64,000 bases of DNA from Vulcanisaeta distributa JCM 11216 (GCF_001315985.1 NZ_BBBI01000001.1:186001-250000), one strand, 5' to 3'. Positions 1 through 10,521 are shown, numbered from the stretch's first letter. Numbers and translations: made by a program. Notes: generated by a model not told the origin, from the letters alone.

Positions 1-29
1 AGTGGGTGTAGTTTCACGGCCATGCCCAT
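1..29 (-). CDS. Start of ABC-2 type permease (partial)
   Basis: Only about nine codons are visible before the window edge. On the minus strand an ATG at 29..27 overlaps the TGA of the upstream ATPase gene, and a Shine-Dalgarno-like GGAGGTGA lies just before it. A second ATG at 23..21 is possible. Overlapping ATPase-permease gene pairs are normal for drug or polysaccharide ABC-2 exporters, so a membrane partner is expected here. The identity is inferred from context only. Confidence 0.4.
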
Positions 30-1030
30 CACCTCCTGGCCCTAGCCACAGTCCTCCTAAACCTCATAAACTCCTCCGAACTACCCTCCTCATCCCTAAG
101 TCTCCTACCCGTGAACTCCAGGAATACCTCATCCATCGTGGGCTCCTTAATGGTTATGCTCGTAGCCCTAATACTAAGCTTATTAAGGGCCTCAAGTATT
201 ATTGGGGGGGCCGCCGTATTACCATTCCTAACCTTAAAGGTTATCGTGTTACCATTAACAGTAACCCCACTAACGCCATCAATACCCTCAATAACCTTCC
301 TGGCGGTATTAACATCCCCATTAACCTCAATTGTTATCACGTCGCCACCAACCTTCTCCTTAAGCTCCTTCGGTGTGCCGATGGCGAGTATCTTACCATG
401 ATCAATGATCGCAACCCTCTCCGCATACTGATCAGCCTCCTCCAGGTAATGCGTGGTCATGAATATAGTCGTGCCATACTGCCTCCTAAGCCTATACACG
501 TAATCCCAAATCGCAGCCCTAGTCTGGGCATCGAGGCCCAGCGTAGGCTCGTCAAGGAACAATATGGCAGGCCTATTAATGAGGCCCATGGCAATCTCCA
601 ACCTCCTCCTCATGCCTCCTGAGTACGTCTCAACCTTCCTATCAGCCGCATAAGAAAGCTCCACCATATCAAGCAACTCAGCAGCCCTCTCCCTAGCCTC
701 CCTCTTAGGAATACCATACAGCGCAGCAATAAGCATTAAATTCTCCCAACCAGTCAAATCCTCATCAGCAGTATACTCCTGAGGTACCACACCTATACTT
801 TCCCTAACCTTAGCTGGCTGCTTAATCACGTCATAGCCATTAATTATTGCAGTTCCCTCGGTTGGTCTAGTTACTGTGGTTAGCATCTTTATCGTTGTCG
901 TTTTACCTGCACCATTTGGCCCAAGGAATCCAAAGACCTCTCCATAATATACCTCGAAGTTTATATGGTCAACCGCGGTGAAGTTTCCATAGCGTTTCGT
1001 TAAGTTTATCGCCTTAATAGCTACTTCCAT
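29..1030 (-). CDS. ABC-2 exporter ATP-binding protein (DrrA/CcmA-like)
   Basis: This 333-residue ATPase probably powers an ABC-2 type exporter at the cytoplasmic face of the membrane. The Walker A motif GPNGAGKT is at about residues 37-44, the signature SGGMRRRLEIA near 138, and Walker B ILFLDEPTLGLD near 155, followed by the switch histidine in MTTHYLEEAD. The C-terminal 100 residues form the extra domain typical of DrrA-type ATPases. The gene is unbroken and is followed with stop-start overlap by a permease start. The substrate cannot be told from sequence. Confidence 0.9.
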   Translation of the reverse strand: MEVAIKAINLTKRYGNFTAVDHINFEVYYGEVFGFLGPNGAGKTTTIKMLTTVTRPTEGTAIINGYDVIKQPAKVRESIGVVPQEYTADEDLTGWENLMLIAALYGIPKREARERAAELLDMVELSYAADRKVETYSGGMRRRLEIAMGLINRPAILFLDEPTLGLDAQTRAAIWDYVYRLRRQYGTTIFMTTHYLEEADQYAERVAIIDHGKILAIGTPKELKEKVGGDVITIEVNGDVNTARKVIEGIDGVSGVTVNGNTITFKVRNGNTAAPPIILEALNKLSIRATSITIKEPTMDEVFLEFTGRRLRDEEGSSEEFMRFRRTVARARR

Positions 1031-1097
1031 AATGGTCGCGTAAGTCGTTCTATACCTTACATATAAATCTTTCTCTAAATCGATATCGAATATTCGA

Positions 1098-1799
1098 TTA
1101 CAAATTAGCTCTCTTAATTACCTGTGAAATATTTGGTACGAATTTGTCTAGGGTTATGTGGGGTATGAATTGCCTGATGTACTCAAAGGCGTTGACTATG
1201 GGCCAGTTGGTGTTGTTTCCTTCGCTTCCTCTTAACTCGATGTATCCTGCTCTCCACAGGGTGGTTAGTGCGTCGGCGTAGAGTTTCCTGACCTTTATTG
1301 CTTCCTCGGCTGCGGCAACTTCCCTGGGCATTACCTTAATGGCTATCCTGACGTTACTTATCATAGCCTCTAGTTCATCCTGCGTATAATTATTCTTAAT
1401 GACTGGGCATAGTGTGGATACGACGAACTCCACGTTGAAGTCAACGAGTCTTAGCTCCGGGTCTATTATGTACCTAATCACCCTAGGCAGGTATGGGAAG
1501 GACCTGCAGGTGAGTGGTTTATAGAGCGAGTGAACCTTACAGGTTTTATCCTCTGGGTTTAGGAATGGGCACATGCCCCCCCTACTATTTAACTGCATTA
1601 GGTATGACAGCGCCACCCTAACGCCGTTCTTGATGTCCGTCACCACATAGCCAGGCTTAAAGTTTAGGTCCTTCACGTCCAGTTCCTCAGCTAATTTACT
1701 CAGTATTATTACTTCATGTGGGAATACCGTCACTGGTGATATTGTGCAGCAGTAGCCGCAGCTTGGCATGCATCTGAATGGCACTGACACACCTTTCAC
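1098..1799 (-). CDS. YkgJ-family CxxCxxCC metal-binding protein
   Basis: A 233-residue protein with an N-terminal cysteine cluster (CMPSCGYCC) and a second set in CPFLNPEDKTCKVHSLYKPLTC. This is the pattern of the YkgJ/UPF0153 family, thought to bind zinc or an Fe-S cluster. The C-terminal half is specific to this lineage and has no motif I recognise. The gene stands alone, divergent from nothing obvious, between the ABC ATPase and a HAD hydrolase on the same strand. The biochemical role of the family is not established. Confidence 0.8.
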   Translation of the reverse strand: MKGVSVPFRCMPSCGYCCTISPVTVFPHEVIILSKLAEELDVKDLNFKPGYVVTDIKNGVRVALSYLMQLNSRGGMCPFLNPEDKTCKVHSLYKPLTCRSFPYLPRVIRYIIDPELRLVDFNVEFVVSTLCPVIKNNYTQDELEAMISNVRIAIKVMPREVAAAEEAIKVRKLYADALTTLWRAGYIELRGSEGNNTNWPIVNAFEYIRQFIPHITLDKFVPNISQVIKRANL

Positions 1800-1841
1800 C
1801 CCCCCTGACTTTACTAGTTAAATTATTTTCTTCACTACACA

Positions 1842-2612
1842 TCATGAACAGCCAGAAACTAGATGAGGCACTAGTAGCGTTTCCTTCAACTTCCTAATCG
1901 CGTAGGCCTTACACCTAATGAGTTCGGCAGGGCTTCCACTACTAATCAGTGTACCGGCCCTGTCTATGTAAACACCAATTATGTCATCAAGCATGGCGCC
2001 CAGTAGGTCCTCCTTAAACCCGTCACCAACGTGTATCGCCACGTCAGGTTCAGCACCGTGTGTGAGCAGTGAGTATGCACGTTCGAAGATGGTTGGGTGT
2101 GGCTTGGCCCTACCAACCTCGTCAGCATATACCTGGACGTCGATGAACCTACTCAAGCCAAATTTATCAAGTAGTTTCCTGGTCACTGCGCTGCTCCAGA
2201 ATATTACATTAGATATTAGTCCTATCATAAATCCATCACTCTTCATTTCCATAAGCACGTACTGCGCATCCTCATTTGGCGTTACATTTTTTGATTCAAG
2301 TAATGTGTTGGCTATTATGTTCGCCACGTCCATAACCATCCTCTCATTAAGTTCAATCCCGTATTTACGGGCTAACCTCTCAAGGAATGTCCTGACATTG
2401 TCCATTGGCGGTACATACGCCATCTCAACAACCCTCCTGAGCCTAATCTCCCTATCAAGTCCCATGTAAATCTCGTAGACATGGTCGAAGTGGGCCTCGA
2501 TATCCAGTGACTTGAGGTACTTGGTTATGTTCATGGCTATTTCCTCAATTAATTCCTTACCGTAGTTTATCAATGTGTTGTAGGCATCAAATGTAATTAC
2601 CCTTAGGCTCAT
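1842..2612 (-). CDS. HAD-superfamily hydrolase
   Basis: A 256-residue HAD hydrolase. Motif I is ITFDAYNTLINYG, with nucleophile Asp about residue 8. A helical cap follows, then motif II in GLISNV, the motif III lysine in GRAKPHPTIF, and the acidic motif IV in HVGDGFKEDLLGA. This layout fits phosphoglycolate-phosphatase or haloacid-dehalogenase-like enzymes of subclass I. The substrate is not predictable. The reading frame is intact. The start ATG lies in MSLRVITFDAY, which places motif I at the usual distance from the N terminus. Confidence 0.85.
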   Translation of the reverse strand: MSLRVITFDAYNTLINYGKELIEEIAMNITKYLKSLDIEAHFDHVYEIYMGLDREIRLRRVVEMAYVPPMDNVRTFLERLARKYGIELNERMVMDVANIIANTLLESKNVTPNEDAQYVLMEMKSDGFMIGLISNVIFWSSAVTRKLLDKFGLSRFIDVQVYADEVGRAKPHPTIFERAYSLLTHGAEPDVAIHVGDGFKEDLLGAMLDDIIGVYIDRAGTLISSGSPAELIRCKAYAIRKLKETLLVPHLVSGCS

Positions 2613-2710
2613 TAACTACATTGTTCAATCACATTATTTTAAGTATTCCTACCCATTTGAGGGTTATGTTTTTAAACTAAAGGTTTAAGCTCGGTCTCGG
2701 TGTTAAACCT

Positions 2711-3422
2711 TTGGTTCAAGTAACAATAATCAGGTTAATTGGGTACAGGGAGTGGACTGAGAGCCTCGGCCCCGATAGGGAACACATTATTCAGAGGGTC
2801 CAGTCCCAATTACATAATGAATTAGTCAACGTGTTCTCTAGGGTTAATGCCTGGGCCCACCCACTTAGGTATGATTACCTACTTGCAATAACTAACGGTT
2901 TAAGTAATGGCGAATTAACGAGTATACTCAGGGAACTTAGTAATTATAGTCCTGTGCCTTTGTCGAGTGGTTCATACGCAGATGTTAATCCTAGGGTTGC
3001 CGAGAGGGAGGCGTTCAGGCTTGCCATTAAGGCAGGCCCTGGTGAATCACTGGTTAATGGTAGTGATGATGGAATTGTGGCTATTGCGCACATTGACCTC
3101 ATTGACTCGACATCAAGCACCGCATGGACCTCGAGCTACCAATTATATGAGCATGTGTGGGGCGTTGTCAACCAAGTAAGGCTTTACCTAGCCCCCCCGT
3201 ATGGGGGGTATCACGCTTTATCTGGGTGGCGATAACATAGTCTCAATAATACAACCAATAATTAGGGAGGAGGACATAAGGCCTTTGGCCAGTCTGGTAA
3301 ATGCAAGGATAGGCGTTGGCATTGCGCATAATGGCAAGGTTGCCATGAAACTGGCCACCGAGGCTCTTGATACGCTCAGGTCTAGGAATAATCACAGGGT
3401 ATTGGTGCTTAGGGAGGATTAA
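2711..3422 (+). CDS. arfA: GTP cyclohydrolase III (frameshifted)
   Basis: Archaeal GTP cyclohydrolase III (IIa) opens GTP to the formamidopyrimidine precursor of riboflavin and F420. The N-terminal half (TTG start, IRLIGYREWTESLGPDRE) and the VAIAHIDLIDST motif match the family. The second half resumes in another frame with YLGGDNIVSI and GVGIAHNGK. The frame changes at about 3205-3211, at a 6-G run where 5 would restore frame. A 7-C run a few bases upstream stays in frame. The product should be about 235 residues. The gene ends tail-to-tail with the regulator on the other strand. Confidence 0.85.
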
Positions 3423-4304
3423 TCGAGCTTAGCCCTTTTTATGAGCTTGATCTTGTTAACCCTACCCTCCTTAATGACCTGGATATATCCCGCATTCTCA
3501 AGCCTCTTAATTGCCCTCCAAAGCGTTGCCTTAGGGATACTTAACTTCCTCTGGAGATCAGCTTGGTAAGCCTCGCCGCCCATTTCAATCAATGCCTTAA
3601 GGATCTCCTTATCGGTTGGGTTCAATCCCTCGACAATTACAGGATTCACCTCAGGACCCCCCCTATGTCTAACCACGAATAGGTAAGCAATCAATGCAGC
3701 CGCGGCCACAGTTACCGCAATAACTATGTAATAGAGCATAGGACCTAGGTTAAATGATGAAACAGCCTTGCCCGTAGTTGTGGTGGGCCCTGATGCATTG
3801 GTGATAGTGGATGCAGAGGTTGTGTTACTTGTGCCAATTGGGGGTAACTATGGTCCTATTGGGCATTGGTGATTCCGGTATGAAACCTATTGAGTAATTA
3901 CCCGGTGCTAGTTGAAGAAATATTCCATTGCTAGCCTTTGTAAAGTTCATTATTAAGTTCACCGGCAATTGCGTTATGAGTACGTTATTGCTCACGAAGA
4001 GGTTTATCACATACGGTGATGATACATTAATAACCAAATAACCACTGGGCGTCTGCGTTACGTAGGGTACGTACTCAATTACGAATGAACCATTTCCAAA
4101 TACAGGTATTACCAGGTTATTCCCTATGAATATTGCGGATACTGTTGAGCCACTAGAATTCTCAACAATTATTGGGCCCAAGGGCCTTACAGGCAATGTT
4201 ATATTTAACAAGACAGTATTCTGTACCGTTGTTGCATTTATACTTACCAATGAGCCGTTGCTCAATAGGTAAATGAATACTGTAATTAATGCTTCAATCA
4301 TCAC
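3419..4304 (-). CDS. Membrane-anchored winged-helix regulator (frameshifted)
   Basis: Two reading frames join into one protein. An N-terminal signal or anchor (IEALITVFIYLLSNGS) is followed by an extracellular beta-rich region of about 150 residues with many N-glycosylation sequons. Next come a Ser/Thr-rich linker, one transmembrane helix (YYIVIAVTVAAAALIAYLFVV) with a basic stop, and a cytoplasmic winged helix (LNPTDKEILKALIEMGG...RAIKRLENAGYI). The break is at about 3838-3842, a 5-C run where 4 or 7 is needed. This arrangement suggests an outside sensor coupled to DNA binding. Domain assignment is from sequence pattern; the signal sensed is unknown. Confidence 0.7.
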
Positions 4305-4443
4305 TGAGTACTAATAAGCAGCACGATTTAAAAACTTTATTTATTCATATGGTAATAAAAAGAGAGTAAACGGAAGTTTGAAACAAAAATTTAATTTTAG
4401 TGATGATTTAACAGGGACAATACGAAAGCCTTATTCATCTTAT

Positions 4444-4824
4444 TTAGCCATTGCCATTACCATGCTGTCCCTTCTGGCCGCCTCCTTTTCCCTTCTGGCC
4501 CTTGCCTTGTCCCTGTCCCTGGCCCTGCTGCCCATGGCCATGTGACTGCCAACCCATTGCTTCCTGGTTAAATTGCTGGGTCATATTGAGCCAGTCATTG
4601 AATCCCTTACCATGCTTAAGCAGCTGTAGTATTTGTGCTTGGGCAGTCTCGTTACCCTGAATTAATGGGTATATTGCCTTAAGCTCCTTATATAGCTCAT
4701 GAAGCTCCTTAACACTTGTTATATTAAGACCAGTGATATTCGTCAAAGTGCCCAGCTCATGATCAAGCATGGCCAATTGGTTTAAGGTGTCATTTAGTGT
4801 CATGGAACCACTTATTATCTGCAT
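4444..4824 (-). CDS. Small protein with Gly/Gln/Lys-rich tail
   Basis: A 126-residue ORF, helical at first (LNDTLNQLAMLDHELGTLTNITG), ending in about 35 residues of low-complexity Gly, Gln, Lys and His. No known domain is recognised. Its ATG overlaps the stop of the upstream surface protein (TAATG), so the two are probably translated together. The frame is open upstream (ANRVDHELEHYLMQII), so it may instead be the C-terminal part of that same protein after a frameshift near 4860. It is acidic, then strongly polar, and fits an exported or surface-associated location. Confidence 0.55.
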   Translation of the reverse strand: MQIISGSMTLNDTLNQLAMLDHELGTLTNITGLNITSVKELHELYKELKAIYPLIQGNETAQAQILQLLKHGKGFNDWLNMTQQFNQEAMGWQSHGHGQQGQGQGQGKGQKGKGGGQKGQHGNGNG

Positions 4825-5645
4825 TAAATAGTGCTCAAGTTCATGATCAACCCTGTTGGCGAAGCGATCTTCTGCTCCTCATAGTACTGGCTGGTTACAT
4901 TACTAATTAAGGACTTATACTCACTAAGTAGTGCAGCTGTCTCTGAGTAGTTGCCACTGACGATAGCACCCTTCAACTGACTCAACAGACTATAGACCTC
5001 ACTTGCCTGTGTACTATTTAATAACCCCCCCTGCTGCTCCAGCCTTGTTAGTGTCTCATTGAGTAACATCAACCTAAAGGTTAGTGTTCTATTAATTATC
5101 TCGGCGTGCTTCTCAAGCACGTACTCATGGACTAGGTAGTGCCTAAGGTGCACGAGGAACTGAAGTGCCAGCAGGCACTCACCCTTACTAACATAGTAAT
5201 TAGTAATGTTCTGCAGTGCTGCAGGTGCTAAGCTGAAGCCCGTTATGTTGGACGTGGTCATATTCAACGTAGTCGTATTGGATCCTGTGAATGTGCCGTT
5301 TATGGTAGTCTCATTAAGGCCTGTGGTATTGGTTGCGATAAGCGATGTGGTATTGAGACTGCTCATATTGGCGCCAGTTCTCATTAACCACATGTCGTCA
5401 ATGTACAGGTTGGCCTGCACGGCTGTGAGTAGGCCGGGTGGGCATGTGGTTACGTTGGTTACGGTAGCATTACTTACGGTCGTTGCATTAACACTTACTG
5501 TGGAATTCGTGGAGTTAGTCGACCCAGAGGCCAGTAGTGGGTGTGCCGTTAAGACCACGGTTAGTACTAGAGTTAGCGCCAGTAGGGTAACAAGCGATAT
5601 TATTTCTACCTCCCTTATTGAGACCTCACCTCTTATAATCATCAT
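4824..5645 (-). CDS. Asn/Thr-rich secreted or surface glycoprotein
   Basis: A 273-residue protein with an N-terminal hydrophobic segment (VEIISLVTLLALTLVLTVVLT) after a short basic stretch, consistent with a signal peptide or anchor. About twenty N-x-S/T sequons follow, concentrated in residues 40-135, so the mature protein is probably heavily N-glycosylated. The C-terminal half is helical with heptad-like Leu spacing. No family is recognised. It precedes the Gly/Gln-rich ORF and the membrane-anchored regulator on the same strand, suggesting one surface-related transcription unit. Confidence 0.6.
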   Translation of the reverse strand: MMIIRGEVSIREVEIISLVTLLALTLVLTVVLTAHPLLASGSTNSTNSTVSVNATTVSNATVTNVTTCPPGLLTAVQANLYIDDMWLMRTGANMSSLNTTSLIATNTTGLNETTINGTFTGSNTTTLNMTTSNITGFSLAPAALQNITNYYVSKGECLLALQFLVHLRHYLVHEYVLEKHAEIINRTLTFRLMLLNETLTRLEQQGGLLNSTQASEVYSLLSQLKGAIVSGNYSETAALLSEYKSLISNVTSQYYEEQKIASPTGLIMNLSTI

Positions 5646-5763
5646 AGGCCTACGCAGTAATCACTTTAATAAAGAATCACAATGAAAAGTCTCGTTTAAT
5701 TACCATGAAACGGAGTGAAACCAGGGATATTTTTCTTAAAGGCCTGGAGTTAACCAAGAGTTT

Positions 5764-6448
5764 GTGCTTGTTCTTATTGACCTAGATGGTACCTTGCTGC
5801 CTCTCGAGGCGTGGGACCCGTGTTCCAGGAGATTAGTATGAGGATAGCTGATAAGGCCAACGTGGATTGGAGGATTATTTACAGGGCCGCGAAAGACCTG
5901 AACAAGGAGTTAATGGGAAGATTCACAATAAGGGCTTTTGATTGGGACCACATATTTGCTGAGGTTGCCCGTAGATTCGGGGGGGTATCCATGGATATCG
6001 AAGTGGGCGGCGTATTGATGAGGCACGTGCGTGATTTCAAGCCATTTGATGGTTCCTTGGAATTGCTAAGGTTAATTAGGGATCTGGGGGCATGAAGTAG
6101 TTATTGCAACCAATGGTTTGTATAAGTATCAATCCGTGGTTATTAAGGAGCTTGGCTTTTCTGAGTTCATTGATGGCATTAGGACACCCGACATAATTGG
6201 TTGCCCTAAGAATTGCCGTGAATTCTTCGACGGGGGCCCAGGTAATGATAGGTGATAACCCACTCTTTGATGTTTATTACCCAGCTAGGTTTGGATTGAT
6301 GACGATATTCATCGGTGATTGGGAGAGAAGGTTGGGTTACGTAGTGGATGTGTGGGGGGGTATTGATTTATCAGGCATTAGGCCAACCTACTCCTTCAAG
6401 AGTATTAGGGATTTATTAACGGTAATAACCACCATACTTGATCAATGA
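5764..6448 (+). CDS. HAD-family hydrolase (multiply frameshifted)
   Basis: Motif I (VLVLIDLDGTLLPLE) reads from a GTG at 5764. The frame then shifts to VFQEISMRIADKANVDW...FDGSLELLRLIRDLG, again at about 6086-6090 to HEVVIATNGLYKYQSVVIKELGF, and once more at 6231-6235 to AQVMIGDNPLFDVYYPARFG. Both later breaks are 5-G runs where 4 would restore frame. The motif order (DLDGT, ATNG, MIGDNPLFDV) is that of HAD phosphatases with a small helical cap. The substrate is unknown. It ends convergently over the VKOR gene. Confidence 0.75.
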
Positions 6449-6933
6449 ACCGATGCGTTAGGCGTTTTTCTTGCTTTGATGAGGAACACCGTTATTACTA
6501 TGAAGTCTATTATTATCATTGCATGCATTATTGTGCAGTATATGCACAGTGCATGGAGTAGGTAGGTCTCAACGAAGATTAAGTATGGAACCACCACTAT
6601 ACCAATAAATCTCCAATAAAACAGTGAATCCAGTGCGAGCTTGGCCAGATTCCCTGGGCCTAAGTCGTATGTTAATACGAGGATTATATTCACTATAAAC
6701 CAGACCGCCGCCAACAGGTCCAGCGGAACGCCGCCTATGTCTGAGTACCTACTTGAGAGCACCCTTTCGCAGTCAATGGTTACTCCTGGGAATGGAGATC
6801 TAAATGATGTGCATAATGGCGGTAGTTCACGTAGGTAGTAATACGTGTATATCACAATTGAGGATGCAAATAGGCCTATTGCCGAGAATGTAAGCATGAG
6901 TACTAACCACGTACTTGTTAGTCTCCTCATCAT
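6442..6933 (-). CDS. VKOR/DsbB-like thiol oxidoreductase
   Basis: A 163-residue integral membrane protein with four to five predicted helices. Cysteines sit in the first extracytoplasmic loop (PPLCTSF and IDCERV), and a CIYC pair lies at the start of a later helix. The conserved SRYSDIGGVPLDLLA segment contains the Ser and the Gly-Val-Pro typical of vitamin K epoxide reductase homologs. In archaea these proteins reoxidise a DsbA-like partner with quinone to form disulfides outside the cell. No thioredoxin-like partner is encoded nearby. The frame is intact. Confidence 0.9.
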   Translation of the reverse strand: MMRRLTSTWLVLMLTFSAIGLFASSIVIYTYYYLRELPPLCTSFRSPFPGVTIDCERVLSSRYSDIGGVPLDLLAAVWFIVNIILVLTYDLGPGNLAKLALDSLFYWRFIGIVVVPYLIFVETYLLHALCIYCTIMHAMIIIDFIVITVFLIKARKTPNASVH

Positions 6934-7046
6934 TACGTTGATAAAGCCCTGAACTTAAATACTAATCTCACAGTGCAATTACTGCATTGTTAATTAACTT
7001 TAACGAGCTAATTAATTTATTAAAACACCACATCTTCTTACGCACA

Positions 7047-9045
7047 ATGTCTGAGGCAGGTAAGAGGGTAATATTTCATGAATTATTAACACCTGAGGAG
7101 GCATTAAGCAAGGTATTCAGCACGGTTAGGATTGAGCCTCTGGGAACCGAGGTTGTAAGTATTGAGGAGAGTTATGGGAGGGTCTTGGCGAAGGACGTGT
7201 ATTCACGTATTGATGTACCACCATTCGATAGGGCTACAATGGATGGATTCGCAGTTAGGGCTGAGGATACGTTTGGAGCCGATGAACTCAACCCGATTAG
7301 GTTAAAAGTCATTGGTAATGTTGAGACAGGGGGGGCTGAGGAGCTACCGCAGGTTAATCATGGCGAGGCGGTTGAAATAGCCACCGGCGCCCCCCCAATG
7401 CCCCCCCTGGCGCCAATGCAGTGGTTATGGTTGAGTATACGAAACGTAGTGGTGATGAATTGGTGATATACCGCTCAGTGACGCCTGGTGAGAATGTGAT
7501 GTCCGCGGGCTCAGACGTGATGATGGGCGAGTTAATACTTAGGAGATGCACCGTAATTAGGGAAAGAGAGGTTGGTTTACTTGCGGCTATTGGTGTTGAC
7601 AGGGTTGAGGTGCTTAGGAGGCCTAGGGTTGCGATAGTATCCACGGGTAATGAATTGGTTAGCCCAGGTAAGGAGTTGGGTCGCGGTAAGATTTATGATA
7701 TAAACACGTACACGATAGCCCACGCCGTTAGATCAATGGGTGCCGAACCATTGATCATGGGTATTGTTAGGGATAACATTGATGAGATGAGGGATGCCGT
7801 GAATAGGGCTTTGGGCATAAGTGACCTGGTGCTTCTGTCAGGAGGAACCTCCGCAGGGCTTGCGGACCTAACGTATAGGGTACTCAATGAGATAGGGCCG
7901 CCGGGCATAGTAATCCATGGCCTCAAGGTGAAGCCCGGTAAGCCCACGGTTGTCGCCGTATCACGGGATAATAAGTTGGTTATTGGCTTACCTGGATACC
8001 CAAGTTCGGCATTGATGATATTCAACATAGTAGTTAAGCCAATACTGGCTAGGATGCTGTGCACGGGTGTTGATGAGGTCAGGATTAGGGCTAAGTTGGC
8101 TATTAGGCTGATGGCGCGAAGGGTAGGAGAGCCCTTTACCCAGTTAGCTTAGTTGATACGGGTCATGGGATAGTGGCCTACCCATTACCTGCCGAGTCAG
8201 GCGCCATAAGCACGCTGGCCTTCGCCGACGGTTACATAGCCATTCCCGAAACCGTGGAGTACCTGGACAGCGGCGATGATGTGGAGGTGACCCTATTCAC
8301 TCATCAGTATATGCCGGCTAACCTATACATAATTGGTAGTCACGACCTTGGACTTGACGTGTTAATACCAATGCTGCCGGGCTTTGTTAGGGCTAGGGTG
8401 ATCAATGTCGGTTCGATGGGTGGGCTATACGCGGTCAAGCGCGGTGAGGCTGATGTGGCCGGTCTGCACCTCGTTGATGAGGAGACTGGTCAGTACAATG
8501 TGCCGTACATGGTTAAGTACAGCGTTAATAATGCCGTTCTAATTAGGGGGGGTTATCTCAGGGAGCAGGGATTGATAGTGCCCAGGGGTAATCCCAAGAA
8601 CATAAGGGGGGGTATTGAGGACCTGCTAAGAGGTGATGTGAGGATTGTTAATAGGAATAGGGGCGCTGGCACGAGATTTCTACTGGACCTGAAGTTAAAG
8701 GAGATAGCGGTTAGGATGGGTGTTAAGTTCGAGGAATTGGTGAGGAAGGTGAATGGTTATTACTATGAGGTTAAGACGCACACGGCAGTCGCGGCGGCCG
8801 TGGCTCAGGGCAAGGCTGATGCCGGCGTTGGTATTAGGGCGGCAGCGGCTATGTATGGTCTCGACTTCATACCACTTGGTTGGGAGAGTTATGACTTCGC
8901 AATACCCATTGATAGGCTTGAGAAGGATAGTGTTAAGGCATTCCTCAGCATGTTGAGAAGCAGTGAGTTTAGGGATTCCCTCAGTAAATTACCTGGTTAT
9001 AGGGTTCCTAATGACATTGGTGAAGTTATTTGGAGGGGACGATAA
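7047..9045 (+). CDS. moeA: MoeA-PBP (LysR-substrate-like) fusion, frameshifted
   Basis: Molybdopterin molybdenumtransferase inserts metal into molybdopterin. Residues from [19 protein letters not shown] onward give the MoeA N-terminal domain with [17 protein letters not shown]. The frame breaks in the C runs at 7390-7407 (family motif TGAPLPPGANAV) and resumes with [13 protein letters not shown] and the MogA-like fold ([25 protein letters not shown]). A second shift at about 8120-8135 leads to [10 protein letters not shown] and a periplasmic-binding-like domain with [13 protein letters not shown]. This MoeA-PBP fusion is known in archaea. The MSEAG start is preferred over the upstream in-frame ATG because it matches family length. 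Confidence 0.88.
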
Positions 9046-9068
9046 TTTTCAATTTAATACCATAATTA

Positions 9069-10467
9069 TTACTTAATGGGTAGCCTATCTACGAAGTAAA
9101 CCTTCCTAAGTTTCTTGTAAAACGCTACCCTGGAATTTACGAAATCAATCAATTCCTTGTCAGACACCTTACCCCTATATTCATCATGCAGCACTACGTA
9201 GGCCACGGGTAATTGACCAATGCTTGGGTCCTCGGCTTGCTCACCGGTTACGTAGGCCTCCTTGACGGCTGAGTGCCTCATTAATATTATTTCCAGGTCG
9301 CGCGGGAATATTGGGTAGCCCTTGTACTTAATCATCCTCTTCTTAACGCCCCCCTGAAGTAAAGTAAGCCCTTATCATCCATAACCATTAAGTCACCGGT
9401 CAATAACCAACCATTATGAAAGGCCCTCCTCGTGTCATCTGGGTCCGAGTAACCCTTCATAACCCAGGGAGCCCTTGCCGCCAACTCACCAACACTGCCC
9501 ACACCCAATTGCCTCTGTTAAGCCGTAGAACTGCACAAGCGGCACACCAAACCTCTGGTAAAACCCTAACTGGGTCGCCGGCGGTAATGGCGCAGCTGCC
9601 GAGAGGGCTAGCCTCAATGACGATAATGCATTGGGGCTTAAGTCCTTATTGTTAAGTATTTGGTCAAACATTAAGGGCACACCTGCAAACACGGTTATTC
9701 CATACCTACGTATTAACTCAGGCGTGTCCTTGGCATCGAAGTGCCTGGCAATAACGGCCTTGGCCCCCCCCTCACGAAGGCCGACATGAGCTCGGTAAGG
9801 CCGAGTATGTGGGATAACTGGGCAACCACAAGCACAGAGTCCTTGGGGGGCTTAGTCCTATTGCCTCGCCAAATGCGTATGGCCCTGAGTATAGGCTAAA
9901 GTACGTATGCCAAACCTGCATTGTCCTACCTGCAATACCCGCATAGTAATAGATTAGTCCAACATCGTCAACCCTAACCTCAGCCGGCCTAAAACCTGTT
10001 ATGGAACCACTGCCTAGTAGTTCCTGAAAGCTCAGTACGCCTTGTCTAGAGGTATCAACGCCTATGATCCTGTACTTAAATAAGACTGTGGCCTCCCTCT
10101 CAATTACCGGTCTATCAGCGATGATAACCTTAGGCGTTAAGTCACTTAGTTGGTAATCAAGGTCTTCTGATGTGGTTAATGGGTCTATGAGAACTGCCGA
10201 TGCGCCAAGCATCCATACTGCAAATAATGAGATTACGGCCTCGATACTATTGTTCATAACTACGGCAACCTTATCCCCCCCATAACCAACATCAAGTCTG
10301 CCTAAGGAGTTGGCTAATTTGGCTGACGATTTATAAAGATCCTCATACGTTAATGATAGGCCATGTTCGTTGATTAGGAACGTATCGTGAGGGCGCACTT
10401 TCAAGTAATTGAGCAGCGCATCAACGGGGTTTTGGTATGGATAGCGTAGTTTCATAACCATAGACAA
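9069..10467 (-). CDS. AMP-dependent acyl-CoA synthetase-like (frameshifted)
   Basis: Fragments in three frames join into one ANL-superfamily protein: N-terminal LTYEDLYKSSAKLANSL and MNNSIEAVISLFAVWMLGASAVLIDP, central VPLMFDQIL and QFYGLTEAIG, and C-terminal KYKGYPIFPRDLEIILMRHSAVKEAYV with the lysine-containing end RLPIK. Breaks occur at the 6-C run near 9850, the 8-C run near 9764-9771, near 9500, and at the 6-C run 9349-9354. The AMP-binding P-loop, normally TSGTTGxPKG, reads YYAGIAGRTMQV here, so adenylation chemistry may be altered. The substrate is unknown. Confidence 0.8.
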
Positions 10468-10521
10468 TGCACCATAGAGGCTCTCATATTACTCGGTATT
10501 GACCAATAGGATGCCCGGTTA

